Source: DATEOR01 sp035296905
GTDB taxonomy: Bacteria > Actinomycetota > Thermoleophilia > Gaiellales > Gaiellaceae
Direction: 5' to 3'
NCBI GenBank assembly: GCA_035296905.1
Contig: DATHAA010000081.1
Location: 10,155-74,154 of the forward strand
Length of the DNA stretch: 64,000 nt
A program made the translations under genes and the position numbers. The notes under the pieces are model-generated. The model did no database searches and was not told where the DNA came from. It saw only the letters and a list, made by a program, of their open reading frames with translations. Below are positions 49,650-59,000 of this stretch, one piece after another (position 1 is the first letter of the stretch; each line of letters begins with the position of its first letter).

Positions 49650-51296
49650 GGAGTGCGAGGCGGCCTGGCCGACGCCGGTGCGTGCGCGAGCACGGTCGAC
49701 GGCGGCGCCGACGAAGTCGCGGAAGAGCGGCGCGGACCGCGTCGGGCGCGACTTGAACTCGGGGTGATACTGGCTGGCGACGAACCAGGGATGGTCCGGG
49801 AGCTCGATCATTTCGACAAGGCGGCCTTCCTGGAACGTGCCCGAGACGATGAGGCCCGCCTCGACCAGCATCGGCCGGAACGCGTTGTTCACCTCGTAGC
49901 GGTGCCGGTGGCGCTCGTGGATGACGGTCTCGCCGTAGGCCGCATGCGCGCGCGTCCCCTCCTCCACGTCGACAGCGTCGGCGCCGAGGCGCATCGTGCC
50001 ACCCAGATCCTCGATTTCCTTTTGCTCGGGCAGGAGGTCGATGACCGGATAGGGCGTCTCCGGGTCCATCTCGGTCGAGTTGGCACCGTCGAGCCCGACC
50101 ACGTTGCGCGCGAACTCCGAGATCGCGACGTGCATGCCGAGGCAGATGCCGAGATAGGGAATGTGGCGCTCCCGCGCGATGCGGCAGGCGGTGATCTTCC
50201 CCTCCCACCCACGCGACCCGAATCCGCCCGGGACGAGCACGCCGTCGGCGCGCTCGAGCTCGCGCGCGGCCTCTTCGACGCTCATGCCCTCGGCGTCCAC
50301 CCACCGCACATGGACGTTCGTCCCGTGATGGATACCCGCGTGCTTCAAGGACTCGTGGACGGACAGGTAGGCGTCCTGGAGCTTGACGTACTTGCCGACG
50401 AGGGCGATCTCCACGTCGCCGTCGCGCTCCGCGATGCGGCCGGCGAGGTCCCCCCACTCGCCCAGGTCGACGGGCTCGTCGGGCAGGCCGAGCTTCGTGC
50501 ACGCCAGCGTGTCGAGGCCCTCGTCGCGAAGCGCCTGCGGGACGAGATAGACGTCGCTCACGTCCTCGTTGGCGATCACCGCCTCGGCATCGACGTCGGC
50601 GAAGAGGGCGATCTTGTCACGGATGTCGCGGGAAAGCGGCTCGTGCGAGCGGCAGACCACGATGTCGGGATGAATACCGATGCGGCGCAGCTCGTTGACC
50701 GAGTGCTGCGTCGGCTTCGTCTTCAGCTCGCCCGCGGTCTCGATGAACGGGACGAAGGTCACGTGCAGGTAGAGGACGTTCTCCGGGCCGACCTCGCGCC
50801 GGAACTGGCGGATCGCCTCGAGGAACGGAAGCGACTCGATGTCGCCCACGGTCCCCCCGATCTCGGAGATGACGACGTCCGTGTCGGATGCGGCCGCCAC
50901 GCGGCGCACGCGGTCCTTGATCTCGTTCGTGATGTGCGGGATCACCTGCACCGTCGAGCCGAGGTACTCGCCCTTCCGCTCGCGGCGGATGACCGAGTTC
51001 CAGATCGACCCGGACGTGTGGTTCGCGTTCCGGGAGAGGTTCTCGTCGATGAAGCGCTCGTAGTGGCCGATGTCGAGATCGGTCTCTGCCCCGTCCTCGG
51101 TGACGAAGACTTCACCGTGCTGGAAGGGGCTCATCGTCCCCGGGTCGACGTTGATGTACGGGTCGAACTTCTGCACCTGCACCCGCAGGCCGCGAGCCTT
51201 GAGCAGGCGCCCGAGCGAGGCGGCGGTGATGCCCTTGCCGAGGGACGAAACGACGCCGCCCGTCACGAAGACGTACTTCGTCGGGCGGGCCCTCAC
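49647..51296 (-). CDS. pyrG: CTP synthase
   Basis: Amination of UTP to CTP with glutamine. The 549 residues contain the synthetase domain (KYVFVTGGVVSSLGKGI with its P-loop, DPGTMSPFQHGEV, EIGGTVGDIES) and a class I glutamine amidotransferase domain (FGSRGWEGK, YLGICLGMHVA with the nucleophile Cys, and HRYEVNN). The GTG start abuts the stop of the GT2-PNPT gene. Position after steB/mctB matches Mycobacterium tuberculosis. Confidence 0.97.
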   Translation of the reverse strand: MRARPTKYVFVTGGVVSSLGKGITAASLGRLLKARGLRVQVQKFDPYINVDPGTMSPFQHGEVFVTEDGAETDLDIGHYERFIDENLSRNANHTSGSIWNSVIRRERKGEYLGSTVQVIPHITNEIKDRVRRVAAASDTDVVISEIGGTVGDIESLPFLEAIRQFRREVGPENVLYLHVTFVPFIETAGELKTKPTQHSVNELRRIGIHPDIVVCRSHEPLSRDIRDKIALFADVDAEAVIANEDVSDVYLVPQALRDEGLDTLACTKLGLPDEPVDLGEWGDLAGRIAERDGDVEIALVGKYVKLQDAYLSVHESLKHAGIHHGTNVHVRWVDAEGMSVEEAARELERADGVLVPGGFGSRGWEGKITACRIARERHIPYLGICLGMHVAISEFARNVVGLDGANSTEMDPETPYPVIDLLPEQKEIEDLGGTMRLGADAVDVEEGTRAHAAYGETVIHERHRHRYEVNNAFRPMLVEAGLIVSGTFQEGRLVEMIELPDHPWFVASQYHPEFKSRPTRSAPLFRDFVGAAVDRARARTGVGQAASHS

Positions 51297-52502
51297 CTAG
51301 GGCCTCCCCAGACGGTCGAGCTCGGCAAGGCCGGGCGTGCGCTCGATGAGCTCGCCCAGCGAACGGCGCTCGCCGGCGGTGTTGAGAGCGACGACCCCAG
51401 CCACAGCTGCCCAGCGACCCCATCCGCGGAATCGGTCCACGGACCTGAAGCCTAGCAAGGCCCCAAGCGCATTCGATCCCGCGTCCCCCAGCATCACTCT
51501 CTCGCGGAGATCGTAGGGAAGCAGGAGGACGGCCAGGCCGAGCGGCGCATCCACGGCGAAAGCGGCTCCGATGTATGCCTTGAGCGCCCGGCCCGGCTTC
51601 GTGTCGAGCTGGTTCAGAAGGTTCGCGCTGCCCGCGACGAGGAGGACGCCCGAGACGCTTCGTGTGCGAAGGAGCGCGACGAGGGGGATGCCGACGAGCT
51701 TGAGGACGCCCGTCGTCCCTCCCGCAGCGAGGTGCGCGCGGAGCCCGCGCTCCTCCCCGCTCCAGACGTCGTCCGCGAGGCCGATCGCGGCCACCGCGCC
51801 GACCGCCGGGTCCGGTCGCACACCCGCGAGCCAACCGACGAGCGGCAGGCGCTTGCCCCGGTGGTTCACCGCGAGCGGGCCGGCGGCGAGAAGTACGTCG
51901 AGGAGCTGGCGGCCGCGGTGCGTGAACCCGGCGGCGTCACGCCCGGTCGCGCGGTGGTCGAGGTCGAGGTCGACCTCCTCGACGGTCAGCCCGGCTCGGA
52001 GCACGTCGATCGTCATCCGCACCTCGCAGCCGAAGCCAGGGGCGAGAGGGAAGCACGTGGCGCGGGCGCGCTCGCTTAGACGGCGCTGGCCCGAGAGCGG
52101 CTCGCGGGCCGTGAATCCCGTCCGCAGGCGGATGAGCTCGCGCGCGACGCGTTTGGCGATCCCGAACCCGCCACCCACCCGGCACGTGAACGCGGCCACA
52201 CGGAGGTCGGCGTCTCCCTCGGCGAGTGGCGCGAGCGATCCGCGCAGGTCGGCATCGCAGAGGAGGAGCGGGCCGGGCGCCGCCATCCGCTCGCCCGCGG
52301 ACAGCGCCTCGCCCTTCCCTCGCTCCTCGAGGCGTAGCACGACTGCGCCCGCCTCCTCGGCCTCCGCGGCGGTGCCGTCCGTGGAGGCTCCATCGACGAC
52401 GAGAATCTCGGCGTCGCCGAGCTCGGCCCGCAGAGCCCTGACCGTCTCTCCGATCCGCTCAGCCTCATTGCGGGCGGCAATGAGGACCGTGAGCTCAGCC
52501 AC
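51297..52502 (-). CDS. GT2 glycosyltransferase fused to a MraY/WecA-like PNPT domain
   Basis: A 401-residue two-module protein. Residues 1-200 are a family-2 glycosyltransferase (LTVLIAARNEAERIGETV, VVDGASTDGT, CDADLRG with the D-x-D). Residues about 205-380 resemble polyprenyl-phosphate N-acetylhexosamine-1-phosphate transferases: NHRGKRLPLVGWLAG, GLADDVWSGEERGL (the Asp-Asp pair), NLLNQLDTKPG and MLGDAGSNALGALLG. The PNPT part seems to lack some N-terminal helices. GTG at 52502 overlaps steB/mctB by 8 nt. A role in lipid-linked glycan assembly is inferred; enzymatic activity of the second module is uncertain. Confidence 0.8.
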   Translation of the reverse strand: MAELTVLIAARNEAERIGETVRALRAELGDAEILVVDGASTDGTAAEAEEAGAVVLRLEERGKGEALSAGERMAAPGPLLLCDADLRGSLAPLAEGDADLRVAAFTCRVGGGFGIAKRVARELIRLRTGFTAREPLSGQRRLSERARATCFPLAPGFGCEVRMTIDVLRAGLTVEEVDLDLDHRATGRDAAGFTHRGRQLLDVLLAAGPLAVNHRGKRLPLVGWLAGVRPDPAVGAVAAIGLADDVWSGEERGLRAHLAAGGTTGVLKLVGIPLVALLRTRSVSGVLLVAGSANLLNQLDTKPGRALKAYIGAAFAVDAPLGLAVLLLPYDLRERVMLGDAGSNALGALLGFRSVDRFRGWGRWAAVAGVVALNTAGERRSLGELIERTPGLAELDRLGRP

Positions 52503-53412
52503 TCGGAACCGGAATCGAGTCGATCGGAGGCGCGACGCCGTCGGTGGCCGAAGGCTTGATCCCGTAGTGACCGGTGGCGCCGCCGGCAAGGAGCAGGGCG
52601 AGTGCGACGCGCCCCGACAGGGTCTCGACGTCGTCCACGCTCGACACACCCTGCGTGCGGTAGAGGTCGATCGCCGAGGGATCCTCTCCCGTCGCCTCGA
52701 CGCCGACGACCGGCACCCCGGATTGCTGCAGACCGTTGATGAGTCCATCGACCAGGGTCTCCGTCGGAAGCGACTGCGCCTCCTCCTCGGCGGTCGCATC
52801 CTCGGGCGGGGCCGAGGAGCGGACGACGACGACTCCGTCGAGAGGCGGGATGGTCGCCCCGGAACGCTCCTCGACGAGCTTGCTCGAGAGCGAGCTCCAC
52901 GTCGGCGTCCCCTCGCCGTCGACGAGCTCCTGCCCGAGCGCAAACCCGAGATCGCCGAAGTCGTCGCCGCTCTCTGCGTACTGCGCCAGGGACTGGTCGC
53001 CGTTCAGAGTCGCGTCGAGCTCAGTGGCGTCGACGGGCGTGTCGAGCGCGATCAGCCGCACCGGACTGCCCGCACCTGCGTCGGTGAGGGTGCGCAAGAC
53101 CGCCGAGCGGACGCTCCCGTCCACGGGGCCGGCGAAGAGCACGCCGATGTTCTTGGCGTCGAGTCGGTCCTCCATCAGCGCCGGATAGCTGATCTCGAGC
53201 AGATCCTCGGCCGCCTGGTTTCGCCGTCCGACGATGTCCGCCCGCGCATTTGCTTGCTGGAGCTGCTCGCTCAGCTGGTCGATCCGGTCGTGGGCGAACC
53301 GGTTGTCGGCCGCCGAGAGCTTCCCGGAGATCGCGACGCCGAGCAGGATGCCCACCGCGAGCGCGATGAAGACAGCCGCAAGCGAGGCGAGGTGATAGCG
53401 AAGGTCGAACAT
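52495..53412 (-). CDS. steB: SteB/MctB-family membrane-anchored protein (copper transporter family name)
   Basis: A 305-residue protein with one N-terminal membrane helix (FDLRYHLASLAAVFIALAVG, about 3-25), a coiled-coil stretch (FAHDRIDQLSEQLQQANARA) and an extracytoplasmic alpha/beta domain. It corresponds to Rv1698, described as outer-membrane copper protein MctB and, in corynebacteria, as SteB that works with SteA in cell separation. The ATG at 53412 is 1 nt past the SRPBCC stop; the frame extends to 53484 without plausible sequence. The two proposed roles cannot be told apart here. Confidence 0.87.
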   Translation of the reverse strand: MFDLRYHLASLAAVFIALAVGILLGVAISGKLSAADNRFAHDRIDQLSEQLQQANARADIVGRRNQAAEDLLEISYPALMEDRLDAKNIGVLFAGPVDGSVRSAVLRTLTDAGAGSPVRLIALDTPVDATELDATLNGDQSLAQYAESGDDFGDLGFALGQELVDGEGTPTWSSLSSKLVEERSGATIPPLDGVVVVRSSAPPEDATAEEEAQSLPTETLVDGLINGLQQSGVPVVGVEATGEDPSAIDLYRTQGVSSVDDVETLSGRVALALLLAGGATGHYGIKPSATDGVAPPIDSIPVPSG

Positions 53413-53413
53413 C

Positions 53414-53839
53414 TCAAAGGCCGAAAGCAGTGTCGCAGAGGTCCTGCAGCCGGGCGACGGCCTTCGTCGGCAGCGAGCGCACACCCTCCGCGTACATGCG
53501 CCAGAACGGGCCCGAGACCCATGCCGTGGCCGTTGTCTCTCGGCCCTCGTCCTCGAACCGAATGCCCATGTCGAGCTTCTGTTTCAGGTCGTGCCAGGAG
53601 AGCTCGCTTGCCGGGCTCACGCGGCGGATGATGATGAGACCGGTGCCGTGCGGCTTCCGCATGAGCCCTGGAAATGCCGCGCGGACGACCGTCCAGCGCG
53701 CGTTTTCTTCGAGGCCGCGCCGGCCAGGCTCGACCCCGGTGTAGCCGGGCCACCAGTCCGGCAGGTGGAACGGCTCAGAGACGAGCGTCCAGGCGTCCTC
53801 CCGGCGAACCGGAAGGACGAGGGATGCCTCCTTCCTCAC
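53414..53839 (-). CDS. SRPBCC-fold (polyketide cyclase/dehydrase-like) protein
   Basis: A 141-residue START/Bet v1-like small-molecule-binding protein: it opens with a beta strand (EASLVLPVRREDAWTLVSEP), has FHLPDWWPGYTGVEP and ends with a long helix (AVARLQDLCDTAF). Ligand unknown. The GTG start overlaps the steA stop (GTGA) and the next gene starts 1 nt past its stop, so it is embedded between steA and steB, where mycobacteria have nothing. Confidence 0.8.
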   Translation of the reverse strand: MRKEASLVLPVRREDAWTLVSEPFHLPDWWPGYTGVEPGRRGLEENARWTVVRAAFPGLMRKPHGTGLIIIRRVSPASELSWHDLKQKLDMGIRFEDEGRETTATAWVSGPFWRMYAEGVRSLPTKAVARLQDLCDTAFGL

Positions 53840-54969
53840 AGCCCGAGAATCGACTGCACCCGCTGGGCGAGAAGCTCGATGAAGCGCTGGAGGTCGGACG
53901 AGACGGCCACGGCGGCGGTGAGCGCGCCGAGCCCTCCGAAGACGAACAGGAACATCGGGCCCAGGCCGGCGCGGCCGCGAAAGAGGCTCGACACGCCGCG
54001 CGCGTCGATGAGCTTGTCGCCGACCTTGAGGCGCGTGAAGAAGGTCGACGACATCCCCTCCCGGTTCCGCTCGAGGAACTCGAGCAGGTTGAAGTGGGTG
54101 CCGACCGCGACGATGAGCTCCGCGCCCTTCTCGTGGGCGAGGAGGATGGCCACGTCCTCGCTGATCCCCGGGGAGGGCAGCATGGCAGACGGGAGCCCGA
54201 GCCGGTCGATGCGCTCGCGCCCGGGCGCGCGCCCGTCGGGGTATGCGTGAACGATGAGCTCCGCACCGCTCTGGAGAGCGTGGTCGGAGACGGAGTCCAT
54301 GTCGCCCACAATCACGTCGGGCTTGTAGCCGGCCTGGATCAGCGCGTCGGCGCCGCCGTCCACGCCCACGAGGACCGGCCTGAAGTCCCGGATGTACGGC
54401 TTCACGATCCGCAGGTCGCGCTTCATCCCGGGACCGCGGGCGACGACGAGCGCGTGGCGGTCGCGGAAGCGGGTCTGCACCTGCGGGAGCCGCACGCCCT
54501 CCGAGAGAAGCTTCGCCTCGTCGCGGAGGTAGCGCAGCGTGTTCTCGGCGAAGCTCTCGAGCGCCTCGGTGACGCGGCCGCGCTGCTCCTCGAGCTCCGT
54601 CTCGAGCTCGAGCTCGGTGAGCGTGCGGCCGCCTGCGAGCCGGGAGCCGTTGCGGAAGAGGCTCGACCCGCGGACAACGAGCGACTCGCCGTCGCGCACC
54701 TCCTCGAAGAGGTCGGAGTCGCCGTTGGCGTCGATCAGCCGGACGCCGCCGCGCACGAGCTCGAGCGGGCCGGCGTTGGGGAAGCGCCCACTCATGGACG
54801 GCGACACGTTGACGACCACGCGCACGTTCGTCGCCAGGAGCTCCTCCGCCGAGACGCGGTCGAGGTCGCGGTGGTCGATGATCGCGATGTCGTCCGGGCC
54901 GAGGCGCCTGACGAGCCGCTTCGTCCTTTTGTCCAGGCGGGCGGTCCCCGTGAACTCCACGAAGCTCAC
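53836..54969 (-). CDS. steA: SteA-like protein with thiamin-pyrophosphokinase-like domain
   Basis: A 377-residue relative of Rv1697/SteA, which pairs with SteB to promote daughter-cell separation in corynebacteria. The N-terminal part has RLVRRLGPDDIAIIDHRDLD and VNVSPSMSGRFPN; the middle to C-terminal part has the TPK-like VDGGADALI and VGDMDSVSD motif; the C-terminus carries a hydrophobic helix (GLGPMFLFVFGGLGALTAAV) followed by a short tail, suggesting membrane anchoring. GTG start overlaps the recN stop. Confidence 0.9.
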   Translation of the reverse strand: MSFVEFTGTARLDKRTKRLVRRLGPDDIAIIDHRDLDRVSAEELLATNVRVVVNVSPSMSGRFPNAGPLELVRGGVRLIDANGDSDLFEEVRDGESLVVRGSSLFRNGSRLAGGRTLTELELETELEEQRGRVTEALESFAENTLRYLRDEAKLLSEGVRLPQVQTRFRDRHALVVARGPGMKRDLRIVKPYIRDFRPVLVGVDGGADALIQAGYKPDVIVGDMDSVSDHALQSGAELIVHAYPDGRAPGRERIDRLGLPSAMLPSPGISEDVAILLAHEKGAELIVAVGTHFNLLEFLERNREGMSSTFFTRLKVGDKLIDARGVSSLFRGRAGLGPMFLFVFGGLGALTAAVAVSSDLQRFIELLAQRVQSILGL

Positions 54970-56609
54970 TGCCGAACCGCCTCGATGAACTCCGCTCCGC
55001 CGAGCATTCTCTCCACCTCTTCCCGTCGGGCAGATTCTGCCAAGCGTTCGATGCGCGTGTGGGTCGGGTCGCCGGGCACTTTTTCGACACGGAAGTGGGT
55101 TTCGGCGGCGCTCGCGATCTGCGGGAGGTGCGTGATCGTGAGCACCTGCGCCCGCTCGGTGAGTCGCCCGAGCGCCTCCGCAACGGCATGTGCCGTGCGG
55201 CCCCCGATCCCCGCGTCGATCTCGTCGAAGACGATCGTCGGTTCGCCGGCGCCCGCGTGAGCGACGGCTCGCAGCGCGAGGGCGACGCGGGAAAGCTCGC
55301 CGCCCGAGGCCGTCTCGGCGACCGGCGCGAGCGGCAGGCCCGGGTTCGGCCTGATGAGGAATGCGACGGCGTCGCGCCCGCTCGCCCCGTGCTCGCGTTC
55401 CGAGACCTCGGCCTCGAACTCCCCGTCCCCCATGCCCAGCCCCTGCAGCTCGGCGGCGACGGCCTCGCCGAATCCTTTCGCCGCGCCGCGGCGCGCCCCC
55501 GAGAGCCGGTCGGCGAGGTCCTGAGCGCGGCGCTCGGCCTCCGCGAGGGCCTCCTCGGCCGCGGCGAGCGGATCCACGCCCGCCTCGTGCGCGTCGAGTT
55601 CCACCCGGGCGGCCTCCGCCCGGCTCAGGAGCTCCTCGTAGCTGGCCGCGCCGAAACGACGGCGTGCATCCGCGATGCGCTCGAGCTCGCCCTCGACCTC
55701 CTCGAGCCGCCCCGGCTCCGCCTCGAGGGACGAGAGGAAGCCGCGCAGCGCGGAGGTCACCTCCTTGACCCGCTCCTCGAGGTCCCCTAGGGCGGCGTAC
55801 TCGGCCTGGAGCTCGGGGGCCAGGTTCGTCACCGGCATGAGCGCGTTCGCCGCCTTGGCGAGCTGGTCGACGGCTCCCGTCTCGCTCTGCTCGGAGGAGA
55901 GCGCCTCGACCGCGTCGGTCGCGCCCTCGGCCAGCTCGGTTACGTGGCGGAGCCGCTCGCGCTCCGACCGGAGGGCGTCCTCCGTGTCCGGCGCGAAGCC
56001 CTCGGTCCGTTCGACGAGCTGTCGCAGCTCTTCCACCCGTTCGGCACGTCCTGCTTCCGCACTCGCGAGCTCGTCTCGCTGCAAGCGGGCGGCCGCAAGC
56101 TCGCGCCACGCCCGCGCGTGGTCGGCGCGGAGGCGGAGGTGCTCGTCCCCGACGAACGCATCGAGGACGTCGAGCTGGAATGACGGCCGTGCGAGCCGAC
56201 GCTGCTCGAACTGGCCCGACATCGCGAGCAGCCGCTCGACGAGCGCAGCGAGATCCTCCCGTGGGACGGCACGGCCCCAGGCATAAGCGCGCGTGCGCCC
56301 GTCCGCGAAGACTCGCCGCGCGGCGACGAGCCCGGTTTCCCCCTCCGGCCGGAGCTCGGCGACGGTGGCGAGTTCCTCTCCGGCGAGAATGCCCTCAGGG
56401 ACGTCGAAGTCCGCCTCGACGTAGGCCTCGGTTGCGCCAGGCCCGAGGTAGCCGGCATCCCCGGGCGCGCCGAGGAGGAGCCCGATCGCCTGGGCGAGGA
56501 TCGTCTTACCGGCGCCGGTCTCCCCAGTGACCGCATTCATGTGCGGCCCGAAGACGAGTTCGGCCTCGCGGATGAGGACGAAGTTCTCGATGCGAAGACT
56601 GCGGAGCAT
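54966..56609 (-). CDS. recN: DNA repair protein RecN
   Basis: SMC-like ATPase for double-strand-break repair. The 547 residues show the N-terminal Walker A (VTGETGAGKTILAQAI, about 28-43), a Glu/Ala/Arg-rich coiled coil, the signature TASGGELSRVALALR and Walker B TIVFDEIDAGIGG. It shares one base with the nadK stop (TGATG). No LexA box is seen directly upstream, unlike imuB. Order nadK-recN-steA is the actinobacterial one. Confidence 0.96.
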   Translation of the reverse strand: MLRSLRIENFVLIREAELVFGPHMNAVTGETGAGKTILAQAIGLLLGAPGDAGYLGPGATEAYVEADFDVPEGILAGEELATVAELRPEGETGLVAARRVFADGRTRAYAWGRAVPREDLAALVERLLAMSGQFEQRRLARPSFQLDVLDAFVGDEHLRLRADHARAWRELAAARLQRDELASAEAGRAERVEELRQLVERTEGFAPDTEDALRSERERLRHVTELAEGATDAVEALSSEQSETGAVDQLAKAANALMPVTNLAPELQAEYAALGDLEERVKEVTSALRGFLSSLEAEPGRLEEVEGELERIADARRRFGAASYEELLSRAEAARVELDAHEAGVDPLAAAEEALAEAERRAQDLADRLSGARRGAAKGFGEAVAAELQGLGMGDGEFEAEVSEREHGASGRDAVAFLIRPNPGLPLAPVAETASGGELSRVALALRAVAHAGAGEPTIVFDEIDAGIGGRTAHAVAEALGRLTERAQVLTITHLPQIASAAETHFRVEKVPGDPTHTRIERLAESARREEVERMLGGAEFIEAVRQ

Positions 56610-57397
56610 CAGGGAAACACAGAGTGGTAGCGCGTGAAGAAGCTGACCTCGGGGAGAACGGCGAGGGACGCGGTCTCCTTCCCGATCGACACAGTGATTC
56701 CGGCCCCCGGCGCGAGGTCGCCGACGGACTTCCCGTCCACGAGAACGGTCACGTGCTGGGCTGCGGAGCGGTTCGTCACGTTGAGGTCGTGGCCGCGCGG
56801 CAGGACGAGTGGGCGCGCGTGCAGGGAGTGCGGCGCCACGAAGGTGATCGCCATCGCCTCGAGCCCCCACATCATCACCGGGCCGCCGTTGGAGAGGTTG
56901 TAGGCCGTCGAGCCCGAGGGCGTGCAGCAGATGAGCCCGTCGCAGGGCTGCGAGCCGAGCTCTTCGCCGCCCACCTCCCAGCCGAGCTCGACCATGCGGC
57001 CCGGCTCGGCGCTCGTGACGACGACGTCGTTGACCGCCACCTGTGGCCCTTCGGAAAGGCTCGCGGCAAGCGTGCAGAGCTCGACCGTCCTGTACTCGCC
57101 GGCGAAGACGCGGCGAAGCGCCTCCTCGAGCTGGTCGCCCTCGGCGCTCGTGAGGAAGCCCATGCGGCCGAAATTCACGCCGAACACGGGCGTCGCCGCC
57201 CCGAGAGTGGCCCTGAGCGCCCGGAGCATCGTCCCGTCGCCACCGAGCGCGACGACCAGGTCGGGCGATCCCTCGCCGAGCGAGGTGAGCTCGACTCCCG
57301 CCTGGGCCGCCAGGTTCTGGACACGGGTCTCCGCGTCGCCGATCCGCTCCGGCCGACCGTGGGTGAAGAGCGCGGCGCAGGTGACGGTGTCGGACAC
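56609..57397 (-). CDS. nadK: NAD kinase
   Basis: Phosphorylates NAD to NADP. The 262 residues carry the GGDGT motif (VVALGGDGTMLRALR), GVNFGRMGFLTS and the second substrate motif PSGSTAYNLSNGG. The GTG at 57397 follows the tlyA stop by one base. Slightly shorter than mycobacterial PpnK at the N-terminus. Part of the coupled tlyA-nadK-recN-steA unit. Confidence 0.95.
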   Translation of the reverse strand: MSDTVTCAALFTHGRPERIGDAETRVQNLAAQAGVELTSLGEGSPDLVVALGGDGTMLRALRATLGAATPVFGVNFGRMGFLTSAEGDQLEEALRRVFAGEYRTVELCTLAASLSEGPQVAVNDVVVTSAEPGRMVELGWEVGGEELGSQPCDGLICCTPSGSTAYNLSNGGPVMMWGLEAMAITFVAPHSLHARPLVLPRGHDLNVTNRSAAQHVTVLVDGKSVGDLAPGAGITVSIGKETASLAVLPEVSFFTRYHSVFP

Positions 57398-57398
57398 G

Positions 57399-58118
57399 CT
57401 AGGCGGCGCGGAGGTAGAGGAAGAACTCACGATTTCCCTTCGGCCCGGGGAGGCCCGAGTCGGCGACCCCTTCGACCCGCGCTCCCCAATCGGGCGCCTG
57501 CGCGGCAATCTCATCGACCACGCGCTTGTGAAGCTCGGGGTCGCGGACGACCCCACCCTTGCCGACCTCCTGGCGCCCTGCCTCGAACTGCGGCTTGACG
57601 AGGACCAGCGCCCGCCAGTCGGGCGCCGTGCAGGCGAGGGCAGGTGGCAGCGCCTTCGCGAGCGAGATGAAGGAGACATCGCAGGTGACGAAGGCCGGGC
57701 TGAAAGGCAGCTCCGTGCAGTCCAGGTTGCGCACGTTCACGCGCTCCATGACCGTGACGCGCGGGTCCTCGCGGAGCTTCGGGTGGAGCTGGCCGTAACC
57801 GACGTCGAGCGCGCACACGCGCGCCGCGCCCGACTGGAGAAGACAGTCGGTGAACCCGCCGGTCGAGGCTCCGACGTCGAGGCAATCCTCCTCCTCGACC
57901 TCGACGGCGAAGGTCGCGAGCGCGTTGGCGAGCTTCTCTCCTCCGCGAGAGACGAAGCGCGGGCCGGCCTCGACCTCGATTTCCGTCGACTCGTCCACTT
58001 GTTCGCCGGCCTTTGCATGGCCGGGCACCTTTCCGGCGAGGACAAGCGCCTGCGCCTGCGAGCGCGTCTCGGCGAGGCCGCGCTCGACCATGAGGACATC
58101 GAGCCGCTTCTTGGTCAC
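57399..58118 (-). CDS. tlyA: TlyA-family 2'-O-rRNA methyltransferase / haemolysin-like
   Basis: S4-domain RNA methyltransferase; mycobacterial TlyA methylates C1409 of 16S and C1920 of 23S rRNA and so confers capreomycin sensitivity. The S4 domain is at the N-terminus (KKRLDVLMVERGLAETRSQA), the SAM fold has CLDVGASTGGFTDCLL and VCALDVGYGQL, and VTCDVSFISL and VLVKPQFE follow. GTG at 58118 matches homologues; GTG at 58157 would add 13 residues. Located 42 bp after the polyprenyl synthase gene. Confidence 0.93.
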   Translation of the reverse strand: MTKKRLDVLMVERGLAETRSQAQALVLAGKVPGHAKAGEQVDESTEIEVEAGPRFVSRGGEKLANALATFAVEVEEEDCLDVGASTGGFTDCLLQSGAARVCALDVGYGQLHPKLREDPRVTVMERVNVRNLDCTELPFSPAFVTCDVSFISLAKALPPALACTAPDWRALVLVKPQFEAGRQEVGKGGVVRDPELHKRVVDEIAAQAPDWGARVEGVADSGLPGPKGNREFFLYLRAA

Positions 58119-58160
58119 GTGGAGAGCGTAACGCCTGTCCTGCGCCGCAATCGTCACGGT

Positions 58161-59000
58161 TCAGGCGCGGCGGTCGCGAATCGTGGCGACGAGCTCGGTC
58201 AGGACGGTCGAGTCCGCCGGCAGTTCGGCCAGCCGCTCGTTCACCCGCGTCCGCGCCGCGTCAGCGAGCTCTCGCGCGCGCTCGAGGCCGTGCAAGGAGA
58301 CGTAAGTGACCTTGCCAGCGGCCTCATCCTTTCCGGGTGTCTTCCCGAGCTCGGCAGCAGTGCCCGTCGCGTCGAGGATGTCGTCCACGATCTGGAAGAG
58401 CAGGCCGAGCTCCTGCCCGAATGCCGCCCACGGGGCCCGCTCGTCGGGTGGCAGGCCCACGACCGCGACTGCGCAGGTGACCGAGGCGCGTAGGAGCCTG
58501 CCGGTCTTCAGCTCGTGCAGGTGAACGAGCCCGTCGGCGTCGAGGTCGCCGTCGGTCGTCACGTCCATGTACTGGCCCCCGATCATCCCGAGCGTCGCGG
58601 CGGCGAGCTCCCGTGCCGGCTCCGGGCTCCCGTAGCCGAGCACGAGTCGGAAGGCCTCGGTCAGGAGCGCGTCTCCGGCGAGAATGGCAATACCCTCGCC
58701 GAATCGCATGTGCGAGCTCGGCTGTCCTCGCCTCAGGTCGTCGTCGTCGAGCGCGGGCAGGTCGTCGTGTACGAGGCTGAAGGTGTGCACGAGCTCCAGC
58801 GCGCAGGCGGCGGGCAGCACCTCGATAGGCTCACGCCCGAGCGCCTCGCCGGTCGCCAGGCAGAGAACCGGCCGAATCCGCTTCCCGCCGCCGAGGAGCG
58901 AGTAACGGAGCGCCTCTTCCAGCTCACCGAGCTCGTCGGCGAGGGGCAGGCGCATCAGCTCGGCGTCGACGAGCTCACGGAGCTCGTCGGGTGATCTCAC
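58161..59000 (-). CDS. ispA: Polyprenyl (farnesyl/geranylgeranyl) diphosphate synthase
   Basis: Chain-elongating isoprenyl diphosphate synthase. The 279 residues contain GGGKRIRPVL, the first Asp-rich motif DDLPALDDDDLRRG, the GQYMDV segment, KTGRLLRASV and the second Asp-rich motif FQIVDDILD. The IspA-type insertion in the first motif (DDxxxxD) suggests a C15 product, with C20 possible. It likely feeds undecaprenyl or menaquinone synthesis. The GTG overlaps the xseB stop; xseB-ispA adjacency is widespread. Confidence 0.92.
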   Translation of the reverse strand: MRSPDELRELVDAELMRLPLADELGELEEALRYSLLGGGKRIRPVLCLATGEALGREPIEVLPAACALELVHTFSLVHDDLPALDDDDLRRGQPSSHMRFGEGIAILAGDALLTEAFRLVLGYGSPEPARELAAATLGMIGGQYMDVTTDGDLDADGLVHLHELKTGRLLRASVTCAVAVVGLPPDERAPWAAFGQELGLLFQIVDDILDATGTAAELGKTPGKDEAAGKVTYVSLHGLERARELADAARTRVNERLAELPADSTVLTELVATIRDRRA

